Source of the DNA: Paenibacillus senegalensis JC66
GTDB taxonomy: Bacteria > Bacillota > Bacilli > Paenibacillales > NBRC-103111
Assembly (NCBI RefSeq): GCF_000285515.1
Contig: NZ_HE610960.1
Location: 478,837-539,063, forward strand
Direction: 5' to 3'
Length of the DNA: 60,227 nucleotides
The notes under the pieces are model-generated. The model searched no databases and was not told the origin of the DNA. It worked only from the letters and a program-made list of their open reading frames with translations. Each line of letters begins with the position of its first letter. The stretch's first letter is position 1. Shown piece by piece: positions 7,707 through 16,167 of the stretch. The position numbers and the translations under genes are program-made.

Positions 7707-9431
7707 TTAAATGATCTTGGGAATTCTTATGCGAATGATCGTACCGAAGCCTTGTGACGAGCAGATCATGAGGCCGAATGGAGGGCCATACTGAATTCGT
7801 ATTCGTTCAAATACGTTTTTCAAACCGACACCGCTGTGCCGATATTTGAGCCCGGAAGCTGCCGCAGGGACACTCCACAGCTTCTCGAATTGAGCATGGT
7901 CAAAGCCTGAGCCGGTATCCGCCACATCGATGAACAGATGCGGCTGTGACTGCGATTCCGTTACCTCTATCCGGATAAAGCCGGGCTCCTGCTTGGTCTC
8001 AATCCCGTGATACAGCGCATTCTCTACCAGAGGCTGAACGATTAGCTTAAGCGTCATGCAGGATTTCAGCTCATCCGGACATACAATCGCATAATCGAAC
8101 TGGTCCCGGAACCGCATTTTTTGGATGTCCAAGTAATGCTTTACGTGCTCCAGCTCCATGGAAAGCGGGATCGACTCAACGTTCTCATTAATGCTGATGC
8201 GCAGCAGCTTGCCGAGAGAAATGACGATGCGGCTAATATCCCGGTTCCCGGCCAGAACGGCCATCGAGTTGATCGATTCCAGAGAGTTATAAATGAAATG
8301 AGGGTTGATTTGCGCCACCAAGGCGTGCATTTCCGCTTCCTTTTTCCGTTTCTGTTCTTTCTTCACTTCATTCAGCAGATCGCTGATTTGCCGGCTCATC
8401 TGGTTAAAACCGTTGACCAGCATTCCGGTCTCATCCCGCCAGCCGGTCGGCGACTTCAGTTCAATAAACTGGCCCTGCTCAACTCTCTTCATTCCCCTGG
8501 CGCTGACGACAATCGTACGCACCAGCTTCATAACGAACAACCTCTCGAAAATCAGGCACATAAGCAGGGAAAATAACAGCAAGCCCAGCGCCACATTGCG
8601 GATGGCGCCTGTTTCCTTCTGCAGTTCCTTCACTGGCGTTACGGCGGTAAGCAGCCAGCCTTCACGGGAAGAAGAGACGGTCGTCAGCATGGAATCCGCA
8701 TCATTAAACCGGGCAAACTGATAGCCTTCCTCGTCATGCTCCAGCAGATGAGCGGGAAGGACGCGGCCTGTAGAAGCTCCGGATCTATCCCAAACAACCT
8801 TTCCCTCCCGGTTCAAGAGCAGGATATCACTGCCATCTATCGTATTGGCGCCCCATAACGCCTGTTCCAGCACATCCGGTTTAACCGTTATGACGATAGC
8901 TCCAATATCTTTCAAGGAATAATAATCTTTAATGATGCGGGCATGGAGGAGAACCGGGTTCCCGCTATCATAGGTTCCATTCTCCCCTGGTCCAAGCCAT
9001 AACGGGCGCCCCTTGAGACTGCTCATTTCATGGCTCCAGGGGAAATCGTCCAAGGTATGCGGCTCAGCAGCCGGACCTGCCGTACTGTAAATCAACTTAT
9101 CGCCAGAATACAGGCGGAAGGCTGTTATTTTCGGATGGACCATAATGAGATGATTGAGTGCCTGGGCCAGCTCGCTTCCGATTCTCTCCGGCGGCTCCTT
9201 GAGGATCTGCTGCAGCACCGGCTGGGTAATAGCCAAATCAGACAAGGTGCTGATTTCATTGAGGGCAAATTCCAGCTTGCGGTCGGTATCCTGCAGGGAC
9301 ACCCGGTAGAAGGCGTACGTTTTATGCTCAATCATGCCGGAGTAAAACACGTAGGAAACCGTCCCCATAATGAGGACTGGGATGAAAACAAGCAGAATAA
9401 TGCCCAGTCTGAATTTTTTCTGCAGCTTCAT
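7707..9431 (-). CDS. YesM-type membrane sensor histidine kinase
   Basis: The 574-residue protein has TM1 at about residues 9-31 and an extracytoplasmic Cache-like region to about 275. TM2 lies at about 278-300, followed by a HAMP-like segment. The His-kinase motif reads HALVAQINPHFIYNSLESIN (phosphoacceptor in NPHFIYN). A C-terminal ATPase domain carries VENALYHGIE and GSGFDH. AGAGGATGAGCAAGC precedes the ATG. It is transcribed with the binding lipoprotein and response regulator downstream and probably phosphorylates the latter. A gap of about 185 bp separates it from the permease genes, so it may have its own promoter. Confidence 0.92.
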   Translation of the reverse strand: MKLQKKFRLGIILLVFIPVLIMGTVSYVFYSGMIEHKTYAFYRVSLQDTDRKLEFALNEISTLSDLAITQPVLQQILKEPPERIGSELAQALNHLIMVHPKITAFRLYSGDKLIYSTAGPAAEPHTLDDFPWSHEMSSLKGRPLWLGPGENGTYDSGNPVLLHARIIKDYYSLKDIGAIVITVKPDVLEQALWGANTIDGSDILLLNREGKVVWDRSGASTGRVLPAHLLEHDEEGYQFARFNDADSMLTTVSSSREGWLLTAVTPVKELQKETGAIRNVALGLLLFSLLMCLIFERLFVMKLVRTIVVSARGMKRVEQGQFIELKSPTGWRDETGMLVNGFNQMSRQISDLLNEVKKEQKRKKEAEMHALVAQINPHFIYNSLESINSMAVLAGNRDISRIVISLGKLLRISINENVESIPLSMELEHVKHYLDIQKMRFRDQFDYAIVCPDELKSCMTLKLIVQPLVENALYHGIETKQEPGFIRIEVTESQSQPHLFIDVADTGSGFDHAQFEKLWSVPAAASGLKYRHSGVGLKNVFERIRIQYGPPFGLMICSSQGFGTIIRIRIPKII

Positions 9432-9616
9432 GCTTGCTCATCCTCTCCCTTTTGCTTGCGCGAATCCCCTCCTAACTTATTCCATATCGGTATCATTTTT
9501 CCTACTGCCTCACTTAGTATAAATCGTTTTTTACCCAGAATAATGGCTTCTGCAAAATGAATACGCGGCTCTGTACATGTTCTCACCGCCATTTCCGGTA
9601 CGCGGCCCAACATGAA

Positions 9617-10468
9617 TCAGCTTTTTACAGCGCCGCTCGTTAACCCGGATATAAACCAACGGCTGAAAAACAAGAACACAATGAGCAAAGGCAATGTGGC
9701 GAAAAAGGTCGCCGACATGATCATGCCGTAATCCAGCCCGTCCCGGTTGCTGAACAATTGTTGAAGTGCTATCTGAATAGTAAAATGCTCCTTGTTCTTC
9801 AGAACGACCAGCGGCCAGAAGAAATCGTTCCATACGTTCATGAAGGTGAAAATTCCAAGAGTAGCGAGGGCCGGCTTGATAATAGGCACGACAATCGTAT
9901 ATAAAGTGCGAAAATGGCCGCATCCGTCTATGCGAGCCGCTTCCAGCAGCTCTTTGTGGACCGCCGATGAAATATACTGCCTCATCCAGAAGATCCCGAA
10001 GGCGTTAACCATACCGGGTACGATGATAGCCTGGTAGGTGTCGATCCATTTGAATTTTGCCATAATAATGTAGTTAGGCAGCACGCTTAATTGTTGCGGG
10101 ACGAACAGGGTAGCCAGCACAAATATAAACAGCGTTTTTTTACCCGGAAAATCATACTTGGCAAAGGCATACCCCGCCAGCGTGCAGAAGAAAAGAACTA
10201 GCAGCGTAGTTAGTGACGAGACGAAAAACGAATTGAACAGCGCTTTGAAAAAATCGATCCGCGCCAGCACCCTTTCAAAGTTATAGACAAGCTGATCGCC
10301 GAAGGACAGGGTTGGCGGAATGCGGAACACGGCGCTGCGGTCATTGGTGCCAATCACAAACATCCAGTAAAAAGGAAAGGTCGACAGCAGGGCTCCGGCA
10401 GCCAACAGCACATAAGCTGCTGCTTTCATCAGCCGTTTGCCTGGTGCCACTGAGTTGGCTGCGCTCAT
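9617..10468 (-). CDS. Carbohydrate ABC transporter permease (MalG type)
   Basis: The 283-residue protein has six predicted membrane segments. The EAA loop that docks the ATPase reads ELLEAARIDGCGHFRTLY, followed by VVPIIKPALATLGIF. Its start codon overlaps the end of the preceding permease (10465), so the two are translationally coupled. No ATPase gene is present in the locus. In Bacillales such transporters usually share a MsmX-type ATPase encoded elsewhere. Confidence 0.93.
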   Translation of the reverse strand: MSAANSVAPGKRLMKAAAYVLLAAGALLSTFPFYWMFVIGTNDRSAVFRIPPTLSFGDQLVYNFERVLARIDFFKALFNSFFVSSLTTLLVLFFCTLAGYAFAKYDFPGKKTLFIFVLATLFVPQQLSVLPNYIIMAKFKWIDTYQAIIVPGMVNAFGIFWMRQYISSAVHKELLEAARIDGCGHFRTLYTIVVPIIKPALATLGIFTFMNVWNDFFWPLVVLKNKEHFTIQIALQQLFSNRDGLDYGMIMSATFFATLPLLIVFLFFSRWFISGLTSGAVKS

Positions 10469-11418
10469 GGCCGGCCTCCTTCCGTACCATTCAGCCGATT
10501 GCTGAACCCGTAATTTACCAGCGAGAATATAATCGTAAAGAAGAACAAAATGACGGCTGAAGCAGCAGCTGTTCCGAAGAACGAATTGCGGAAAGCTTCA
10601 CTGTACAGATAGATCACCATAGTAATGCCTTCCTGCCGCGTCGATCCGGTCCCGGATTGCCCGAGAAAGACATACGGCTCGGTAAAGAGCTGCAGGCTGC
10701 CGATTGTTGACATCAAAATTGTAAAAATAATAAAAGGCTTGAGCAGAGGCAGCGTCAGGTAGATGAGCTGCTGCCTTGCATTGGCACCGTCGATCCGTGC
10801 GGCCTCGTACAGATCCGGAGGAATGCTCTGCAGCCCCGACAAATAAATGATGGCATTGTAGCCTACCCACCTCCAGAACACCATAGCAGCAATGGCGATT
10901 TTGACTCCCCACCAGCCGGAATTCCAGGCTACCGAGTTCAGCCCAATCAGATTGAGAAGCCAGTTGGCTATTCCTTCATGACCGAAAAAGGAGCTGAATA
11001 CTAGAGTAACGGCAACGATGGAAGTGATATTCGGCAAAAAATAAAGAATGCGGAACCCCTCTTTAAAGCGGATCAGTGCAGAATTAAGGACAACTGCTAG
11101 CAGAAGAGCCGCGGCAAGCTGCGGAACCGTGCCCATCAGGCCGATCAGAATCGTGTTCATAAAGGATGTCCAGAACGTAGGGTCTTCCAGAACAAACTTG
11201 AAATTTTGCAAACCTACATACTTCATCGGCCCCAAGGCATCCCATCGGAAAAAAGAGAGATAAAAAGTAAAGAAGATCGGGTATATGCCAAAGATCGCAA
11301 ACAAAATAAAAAAAGGGGAAATAAATAAATAGGCCGTACCGAGACTGCGCTTTCTTTCTGTCCAAAAGCTTGCTCTATGCAGGCCCCGGGCCGGCGGAGT
11401 GGTCTGTGGCTGATTCAT
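10465..11418 (-). CDS. Carbohydrate ABC transporter permease (MalF type)
   Basis: The 317-residue protein has six membrane segments, starting with one at about residues 30-55. The EAA loop DLYEAARIDGANARQQL is followed by LPLLKPFIIF. GGAGG lies six bases upstream of the ATG. It pairs with the MalG-type permease at 9617-10468 and follows the binding protein at 11578-12924 across a gap with a strong hairpin. Confidence 0.93.
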   Translation of the reverse strand: MNQPQTTPPARGLHRASFWTERKRSLGTAYLFISPFFILFAIFGIYPIFFTFYLSFFRWDALGPMKYVGLQNFKFVLEDPTFWTSFMNTILIGLMGTVPQLAAALLLAVVLNSALIRFKEGFRILYFLPNITSIVAVTLVFSSFFGHEGIANWLLNLIGLNSVAWNSGWWGVKIAIAAMVFWRWVGYNAIIYLSGLQSIPPDLYEAARIDGANARQQLIYLTLPLLKPFIIFTILMSTIGSLQLFTEPYVFLGQSGTGSTRQEGITMVIYLYSEAFRNSFFGTAAASAVILFFFTIIFSLVNYGFSNRLNGTEGGRP

Positions 11419-11521
11419 GCCGCACCTCCGTAGAAGGAATGGTCGATAGATAAGGATTAGATGAGGATTAGGTAAGGATTAGATAAGGAGCTCCTTATAG
11501 ACAGCCGCTGCAGGCGGAGAT

Positions 11522-11554
11522 AAAGTCCATGGAAGAGCGTCTTCCATGGACTTT
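11522..11554 (-). terminator. Strong hairpin between binding-protein and permease genes
   Basis: AAAGTCCATGGAAGA and TCTTCCATGGACTTT form a perfect 15-bp stem around a 3-base loop. It lies 24 bases after the binding-protein stop and about 100 bases before the first permease. It probably lets part of the transcription stop, or protects the upstream mRNA, so binding protein exceeds permease. The gap also holds an AAGGATTAGAT direct repeat at 11450-11485. Confidence 0.7.
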
Positions 11555-11577
11555 CCCCTGATGGAACCAAAGCGGCC

Positions 11578-12924
11578 TTACCCTCCGCGTTTGACCAATT
11601 CCTGCACCTGCTTGATCACATTATCCCATTCGGCAGCCGGATCAGCGCCAGTCTCCAAAATGTTGCGCAGGGCATTCTTAAAATAAGAATCCGTAGTATC
11701 GTGCAGCGGCCCGTAATAAACGGGATTTACTTTTTCCGCTGCCTTGGCAAACTCGACCGCAATAGCTTGCCCGCCGAAGAACTCATCCGGCGTATTGAAC
11801 TCTTCACTGGAGTACAGTTCAGGTATCGATGGCATCAGCCCGCTGCCGACAAAAGACTTCAGCTGATTCTCCTTGTTGACCATCCAGCTTATGAACTCAT
11901 AGGCCTCTTCAGCATGCTTCCCTTCCTTGGGAAGAGTCAGGAAGGATCCGCCCCAGTTGCCCGCCCCCTCCGGAAGCTGTGTGACCGCCCACTTGCCGGA
12001 AGTATCCGGGGCATTGCCGACGATGTTGCCTTTCATCCAGGCCGGGCCGAGCATAACGCCGAATTTGCCTTCGTTGGTGGCTGCGCCCCATTCCGGTGTC
12101 CATAGGGCGGTTTTGCCCACCCATCCTTCCTGGATCGCTTTCACGGTGAAGTCATAGGCTTTGCGGATTTGCGGATTCTGGTCGCCGATGAAGCTGTTAT
12201 CTTCTTTTTTGAAATAGATTTCATCTACACTCTGATCACGAAGAGCATTGAAAAGCAGGTCAGTAAGATCGACGAAAGGGACGCCGGTACTGTCCGTAAA
12301 CTGCTTGGCAACGGCCGCGAAATCTTCCCAGGTGCTGATAGCCGCCGCCAGCTGCCCGGGATCGGTAGGCAGACCCGCTTGTTCCATCAAGTCCACGCGA
12401 TAATAAGTAACGGTTGGTCCTATATCAGTAGGCAGCCCTATTTGAAAAGAACCATCAGGAGATTGCGCCTGAAGCCACTTCCACTCCAAATAGTCTCCTT
12501 CGATACTGTCTGCTCCAAGATCGTACAAATTGTGAAACTTATCCTGATGCACTATGAATTTCTCCATAAAAGCAATTTCCAGCATAAAAATGTCGGGCGC
12601 TCCCGATCCCGCTGAAAGGGCGGTAAGCAAATTATTGTGATGAGCCGTCTGATCCCCCGTGTTCTGGATGCTGATCTGGACATTCGGATTAGCCTGATTC
12701 CACTCCTCTACCAGCTTCTCATAGCCGTTGTTGCCGAGTGTCCAAAACGAGAGATTGATCGCTTCCTGGCTGGGACTAGGGGAAGCTTCGTTATTCTTCT
12801 TTTCACTACCGCCATTATTGCTGCTATTATTGCCGCTGCCGCCATTGCCCGTCGTTCCGCCAGTGCAGGCTGCCATGGAGACGGCGAGAAGCCCTGTTAA
12901 CAAAAGCATTGAACTCTTTTTCAT
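11578..12924 (-). CDS. Sugar-binding lipoprotein of ABC transporter (family 1)
   Basis: The 448-residue protein starts at the ATG at 12924, with AAGGGG eight bases upstream; an in-frame ATG 36 bases earlier has no such site. The signal peptide has a lipobox ending in MAAC, followed by a Gly/Asn/Ser-rich linker of about 35 residues. The binding fold begins NLSFWTLGNNGYEKLVEEW. It is the first gene of the uptake locus (binding protein, permease, permease, kinase, second binding protein, regulator). Substrate cannot be read from the sequence; no glycosidase is nearby to hint at it. Confidence 0.92.
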   Translation of the reverse strand: MKKSSMLLLTGLLAVSMAACTGGTTGNGGSGNNSSNNGGSEKKNNEASPSPSQEAINLSFWTLGNNGYEKLVEEWNQANPNVQISIQNTGDQTAHHNNLLTALSAGSGAPDIFMLEIAFMEKFIVHQDKFHNLYDLGADSIEGDYLEWKWLQAQSPDGSFQIGLPTDIGPTVTYYRVDLMEQAGLPTDPGQLAAAISTWEDFAAVAKQFTDSTGVPFVDLTDLLFNALRDQSVDEIYFKKEDNSFIGDQNPQIRKAYDFTVKAIQEGWVGKTALWTPEWGAATNEGKFGVMLGPAWMKGNIVGNAPDTSGKWAVTQLPEGAGNWGGSFLTLPKEGKHAEEAYEFISWMVNKENQLKSFVGSGLMPSIPELYSSEEFNTPDEFFGGQAIAVEFAKAAEKVNPVYYGPLHDTTDSYFKNALRNILETGADPAAEWDNVIKQVQELVKRGG

Positions 12925-13019
12925 TTGTAGAACCCCTTCCTGTTTAAGTTGAAACTTCACTTTTAATGTAATAGAGAGGTTAGTTTTTTTTGAGGGGGTA
13001 AATATTCGAATTCAGGTTG

Positions 13020-13140
13020 AAATTTATTCGGAAGACAAGCTGGAGGCTATATATATTTGGCTCTAGCGTTTGGTTAGTGCGCTTGACTATTGCGTTTAGT
13101 TAGTGTTCTTAGCTTTGCGGTTAGCTTGTGTGTTTAGGCT
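13020..13140. repeat. Imperfect repeat of GCGTTTGGTTAGTG type
   Basis: Between the binding-protein gene and the ArsR gene, segments resembling GCGTTTGGTTAGTG recur three or four times with substitutions (13066, 13093, 13118). No gene is seen. The divergent promoter for the uptake operon should lie between 12930 and 13020, but I cannot assign it. Confidence 0.45.
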
Positions 13141-13181
13141 ATCCTATTATTATTTATATATATTTACTTGTATATATTCAC

Positions 13182-13217
13182 TTGACCGTATATATACCTA
13201 TGTGTATATTATAACCA
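13182..13217 (+). promoter_or_regulatory. SigA promoter placing the transcription start at the ATG of arsR
   Basis: TTGACC at 13182-13187 and TATATT at 13205-13210 are separated by exactly 17 bp. A start about seven bases after the -10 falls on 13217, the A of the ATG. No ribosome binding site is visible before that ATG (TATATTATAACC). Together this predicts a leaderless mRNA. TATATA-rich imperfect repeats across the promoter are candidate sites for the ArsR protein itself. Confidence 0.6.
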
Positions 13218-13552
13218 TGAGTACATTATCTCTTCAAACCACATTGATGACGATTGCTGAACCAAATCGGTTCCATATTGTCGAACTGCTCAAGAAAGGC
13301 CCGCTTTCTGTAAGCGATATCGTTCAAGCCTTGGGGATCGGCCAGCCCCAGGTATCGCGGCATTTGAGGATTCTCAACGAAGCCGGGTTAGTCCGTGTGC
13401 AAAAGAAAGCCCAACAGCGCATTTATAGTCTTGAAGCCCGTCCGTTCCGTGATCTGGATGCCTGGCTGGATTCTTTCAGTCAGCTATGGGAGGACCGCTT
13501 GGATCGATTCGAAGACTATTTAAGCGATTTATCAGGAGAGGAGGACGCATGA
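13217..13552 (+). CDS. ArsR-family repressor
   Basis: The 111-residue winged-helix protein is of ArsR type. The recognition region reads LSVSDIVQALGIGQPQVSRH, followed by LRILNEAGLVRVQKKAQQRI. No metal-binding Cys pair is visible, so it is more like the SdpR/YczG branch, which often precedes SRPBCC (AHSA1) genes, as here. The ATG at 13217 aligns with the family start. Upstream in-frame codons are AT-rich promoter sequence. There is no Shine-Dalgarno sequence, and the promoter spacing predicts leaderless expression. Confidence 0.88.
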   Translation: MSTLSLQTTLMTIAEPNRFHIVELLKKGPLSVSDIVQALGIGQPQVSRHLRILNEAGLVRVQKKAQQRIYSLEARPFRDLDAWLDSFSQLWEDRLDRFEDYLSDLSGEEDA

Positions 13553-13870
13553 TGGCTGCCAATACCCGTATAGCCGGAGGAACGGTATGGAACAGCCGAC
13601 TGCAACGCAAGAGCTGGGGAGGACTTGGCTAACCCTCTGTAAAACAAATCGGGCCTTGATACCAGCAGTTATCATTTCCATGACAGATATCGGAATATAC
13701 AGCAAATACCAGCCTAGCACAGCAGTAATCAGTATACGCAGCAGATACCAGTATGCGTAAAGAGTGGCAAAGGTCAGGAATTCGTGAAATAGCGGGCAGC
13801 AAAGCCGGGGACTAAGTTTATGGGAGGAAAACAGAAACTCAATGAGACCAACGGACAAGGATGAGAAAGA

Positions 13871-14143
13871 ATGCGAAATAAGACCATAGTAACGAAAAAT
13901 CCGGAGCGCAGAGAACTAATCGTCGAACGAACTGTATCCGTGTCAGCACAGCTGGCCTGGAAAGGCTGGACTCGTCCAGAGCACATCGAACGCTGGTGGG
14001 GGCCTTCTGGATGGACCGCTGTCGTTCACGAGATGAATGTCCGCATAAACGGTATTTGGCGATACAGCATGTCACCTGACCATGGGGCCGGGGAAACGGT
14101 CCGCTGTATAGCCACTTACCACGAAGTCACTGTCCCTTCTTAA
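13871..14143 (+). pseudogene. SRPBCC/AHSA1-family gene, truncated
   Basis: The 90-residue frame matches the first 60 percent of an AHSA1-type protein: NPERRELIVERTVSVSAQLA, WTRPEHIERWWGP, and a GIWRYSMSPDHGAG segment. It then stops after ATYHEV. Family members run to about 150-160 residues. About 150 bases to the next gene show no clear continuation, so the 3' part is lost or scrambled. A 27-codon frame overlapping the arsR stop (from 13550) may be a second remnant. SRPBCC proteins of this kind commonly sit next to an ArsR repressor. Confidence 0.75.
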
Positions 14144-14292
14144 ACAACGTGAACCGCAACCGTAAACATAGACCCGGGCAGAAACTACATGGAGCTTTTA
14201 CGTTCTGATAACTTCAACACAATTGGGATTATGTAAAATGCTGGGCGGATAAGATTTACCAGCCGTATACCCTTTGAGGAGGACGATCATTT

Positions 14293-15096
14293 ATGCAAAC
14301 CATTAAATGCAAAGATAATACAACCATCGCCTATGAAGTCAGTGGCTCAGGACCAGCCCTTATTCTCGTTGCCGCTGCGCTAGCAAGCCATCATGATGCT
14401 GCCGGACTTGCAAATCATCTGTCTGCACACTTCACCGTCTATAACTACGACCGTCGCGGCCGCGGCCAAAGCTCCGATACGCTTCCTTATGCTGTTGACC
14501 GTGAGATCGGGGATATTGAAGCTCTGATAGATCATGCCGGCGGTAAGGCATCTCTGTTTGGAAGCTCCTCGGGGGCAGTCCTCGCACTGGAGGCAGCTAG
14601 TAAGCTTGGCAGCAAGGTAGATAGACTGTTCCTGTTCGAGCCTCCTTTTGTTACCAATAATAGTCGTCCGCCCGTGCCTGCCGAATACGTTGCTCGTCTA
14701 AACGAGCTGATTGCAGCAGATCGGCGCAGTGATGCTGTGGAATATTTCATGACAGCTGCAGTGGGCGTACCTGCCGAATTTGTCGGGTATATGAAAGCAG
14801 ACGCTTCATGGAAGTCGATGGAGCAAATGGCTCATACGCTCCCTTACGATGGTACAATTATGGGCAGCACCCAATCAGGCAAGCCTCTCCCCGCAAATCG
14901 TTCGCAGGTAGAGGCCCCCACCTTGATTATGACCGGTGAAAACAGCGAATCCTTCCTCCACGTGGCTGCACAGGAACTCTCAGAGCTGCTGGAAAACGCC
15001 AAGTCCCTTACCTTGAGCGGGTTGGATCACTCTGCTGTATTTGCCGCCCCGGATGCCATTGCGAACGCTATTATAGAGCACATCCAAAATGCGTGA
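14293..15096 (+). CDS. Alpha/beta hydrolase
   Basis: The 267-residue protein has an alpha/beta-hydrolase fold. An N-terminal strand (GSGPALILV) is followed by NYDRRGRGQS. The nucleophile elbow is G-S-S-S-G (LFGSSSGAVLAL, Ser at about 94), an acid is likely near MTGENSE, and the His is in LSGLDHSAVF. GAGGAGG precedes the ATG at good spacing. The substrate is unknown. It follows the ArsR/SRPBCC remnant but is probably separately transcribed. Confidence 0.85.
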   Translation: MQTIKCKDNTTIAYEVSGSGPALILVAAALASHHDAAGLANHLSAHFTVYNYDRRGRGQSSDTLPYAVDREIGDIEALIDHAGGKASLFGSSSGAVLALEAASKLGSKVDRLFLFEPPFVTNNSRPPVPAEYVARLNELIAADRRSDAVEYFMTAAVGVPAEFVGYMKADASWKSMEQMAHTLPYDGTIMGSTQSGKPLPANRSQVEAPTLIMTGENSESFLHVAAQELSELLENAKSLTLSGLDHSAVFAAPDAIANAIIEHIQNA

Positions 15097-15342
15097 TGCG
15101 GTAAAACAGGCAAGCTCCTAACATAGGGTTAATGGACAGCCGCCAAGGTGCTTTTCCGCAACATTCCGCCTTAGCAACGCTGCGTCGGCGCCACTTTTTC
15201 TTAAAACAATCTGCGCTATCGTCTTTAATCGCGAGAACAATGATTTTTCCTGTTTTGTCGAGAAAGCCCTACTCTCCTTTTCAGGAAATTTTGGCAAAAC
15301 CTTTATTTAAAGTCCCAGGTGTAATCATTGTATGTTCCATTA

Positions 15343-15351
15343 TGGTATAAT
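15343..15351 (+). promoter_or_regulatory. Extended -10 promoter
   Basis: TGGTATAAT is a full extended -10 element. No good -35 is seen 17 bp upstream, which fits the extended type. It would give a leader of about 105 nt to the gene at 15464, ending in a T-rich stretch (GCGTTTTTTTG) that could be an early termination site. The rest of 15097-15463 holds nothing I recognise. Confidence 0.5.
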
Positions 15352-15463
15352 AATTTGTAATAAAATATATTGGTGTGAAGCATATACCGCTTTAATCGCA
15401 TGGCTTTGAGTGAGCTTGCGTTTTGAGGCGTTTTTTTGTTTTTCACCGGATGGGGTGTGAAGA

Positions 15464-15820
15464 ATGAACGAAAGATTTGATGAAGCGTTCGCCAGCTGGA
15501 TGGCCAAACAGATAGCCGCAGAGAAAAGTCTTAGAAGGAAGGCGTTTCTGCAGAACGGATTAAGCCATGGCACGATGGAATTTTTGCGATTAATTTGGTA
15601 CCCGGTCATTGGGAATTTCGATCATTTGTATGCTGAATATGAAATTCGTGATTTCAGCAATGGCTATCGCTGTTTAGATCTCGCCTACATGCCTGGAAAC
15701 GCCAAGGGCTGCATTGAAATCCAGGACTATCGAAGCCACGCCCGGGATATAGAGGTTAGCCGGTTTAAAGATTTGTGCAAGAAGCAAGCCCTGAACAATA
15801 CTCACGAGGCGCTATGCTGA
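15464..15820 (+). pseudogene. Truncated DUF559/PD-(D/E)XK-like protein of a Paenibacillus family
   Basis: The 118-residue frame begins NERFDEAFASWM and continues with FLRLIWYPVIGNFDHLYAEY and CLDLAYMPGNAKGCIEIQDY. I recognise this as the start of a protein family common in Paenibacillus whose full members run to roughly 200 residues and carry a nuclease-like D...E-I-D core. Here the D-G of the core reads Q-D-Y, and the frame ends abruptly after DLCKKQ. GGATGGGGTG lies upstream of the ATG. It is probably inactive. The family's biological role is not established. Confidence 0.6.
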
Positions 15821-15961
15821 TCCATCCCACAGAGCATCCCACAGACAATCCTGCAAATCCATTCCACAAAGCACGCTTGTCCCCCATTCTGGCTCTAACC
15901 AACTTAAGCTTTTTCCCTAATTCAAGCGGCTCAATCTAAAAATCAGTGCTTGACTTCCATC

Positions 15962-16155
15962 AGAGATGCCGCTGCGGGGAATGAGGGGATTTCCGATCGC
16001 TGTTGTTAGCATCTGCTCCCGAAGTACGCTTTCTCCCAGAAAGCGCTGACCCCGGATTTCTTGATGATAACCACTTCAACGGTTGAAATCCGGGGACAAA
16101 GGCGAGCGCTTCGCTTCTCCTGTCTCCCTCTTCCCCTCCACTTCTGCACAGTTGT
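15962..16155 (-). repeat. Dispersed repeat, family C, copy 1
   Basis: This segment is the reverse complement, with substitutions, of 46858-47046. Shared landmarks are GGGAATGAGG, TCCGATCGCTGTT, GCTCCCGAAGTACGCTTTCT, a CCGGATTTC block, and a terminal CTCCCTCTTCCCCTCC. It contains small hairpins, for example CGCTTTCTCCCAGAAAGCG. A partial copy lies at 32817-32855. There is no coding potential. Confidence 0.8.
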
Positions 16156-16167
16156 GATGGCAAGCAC

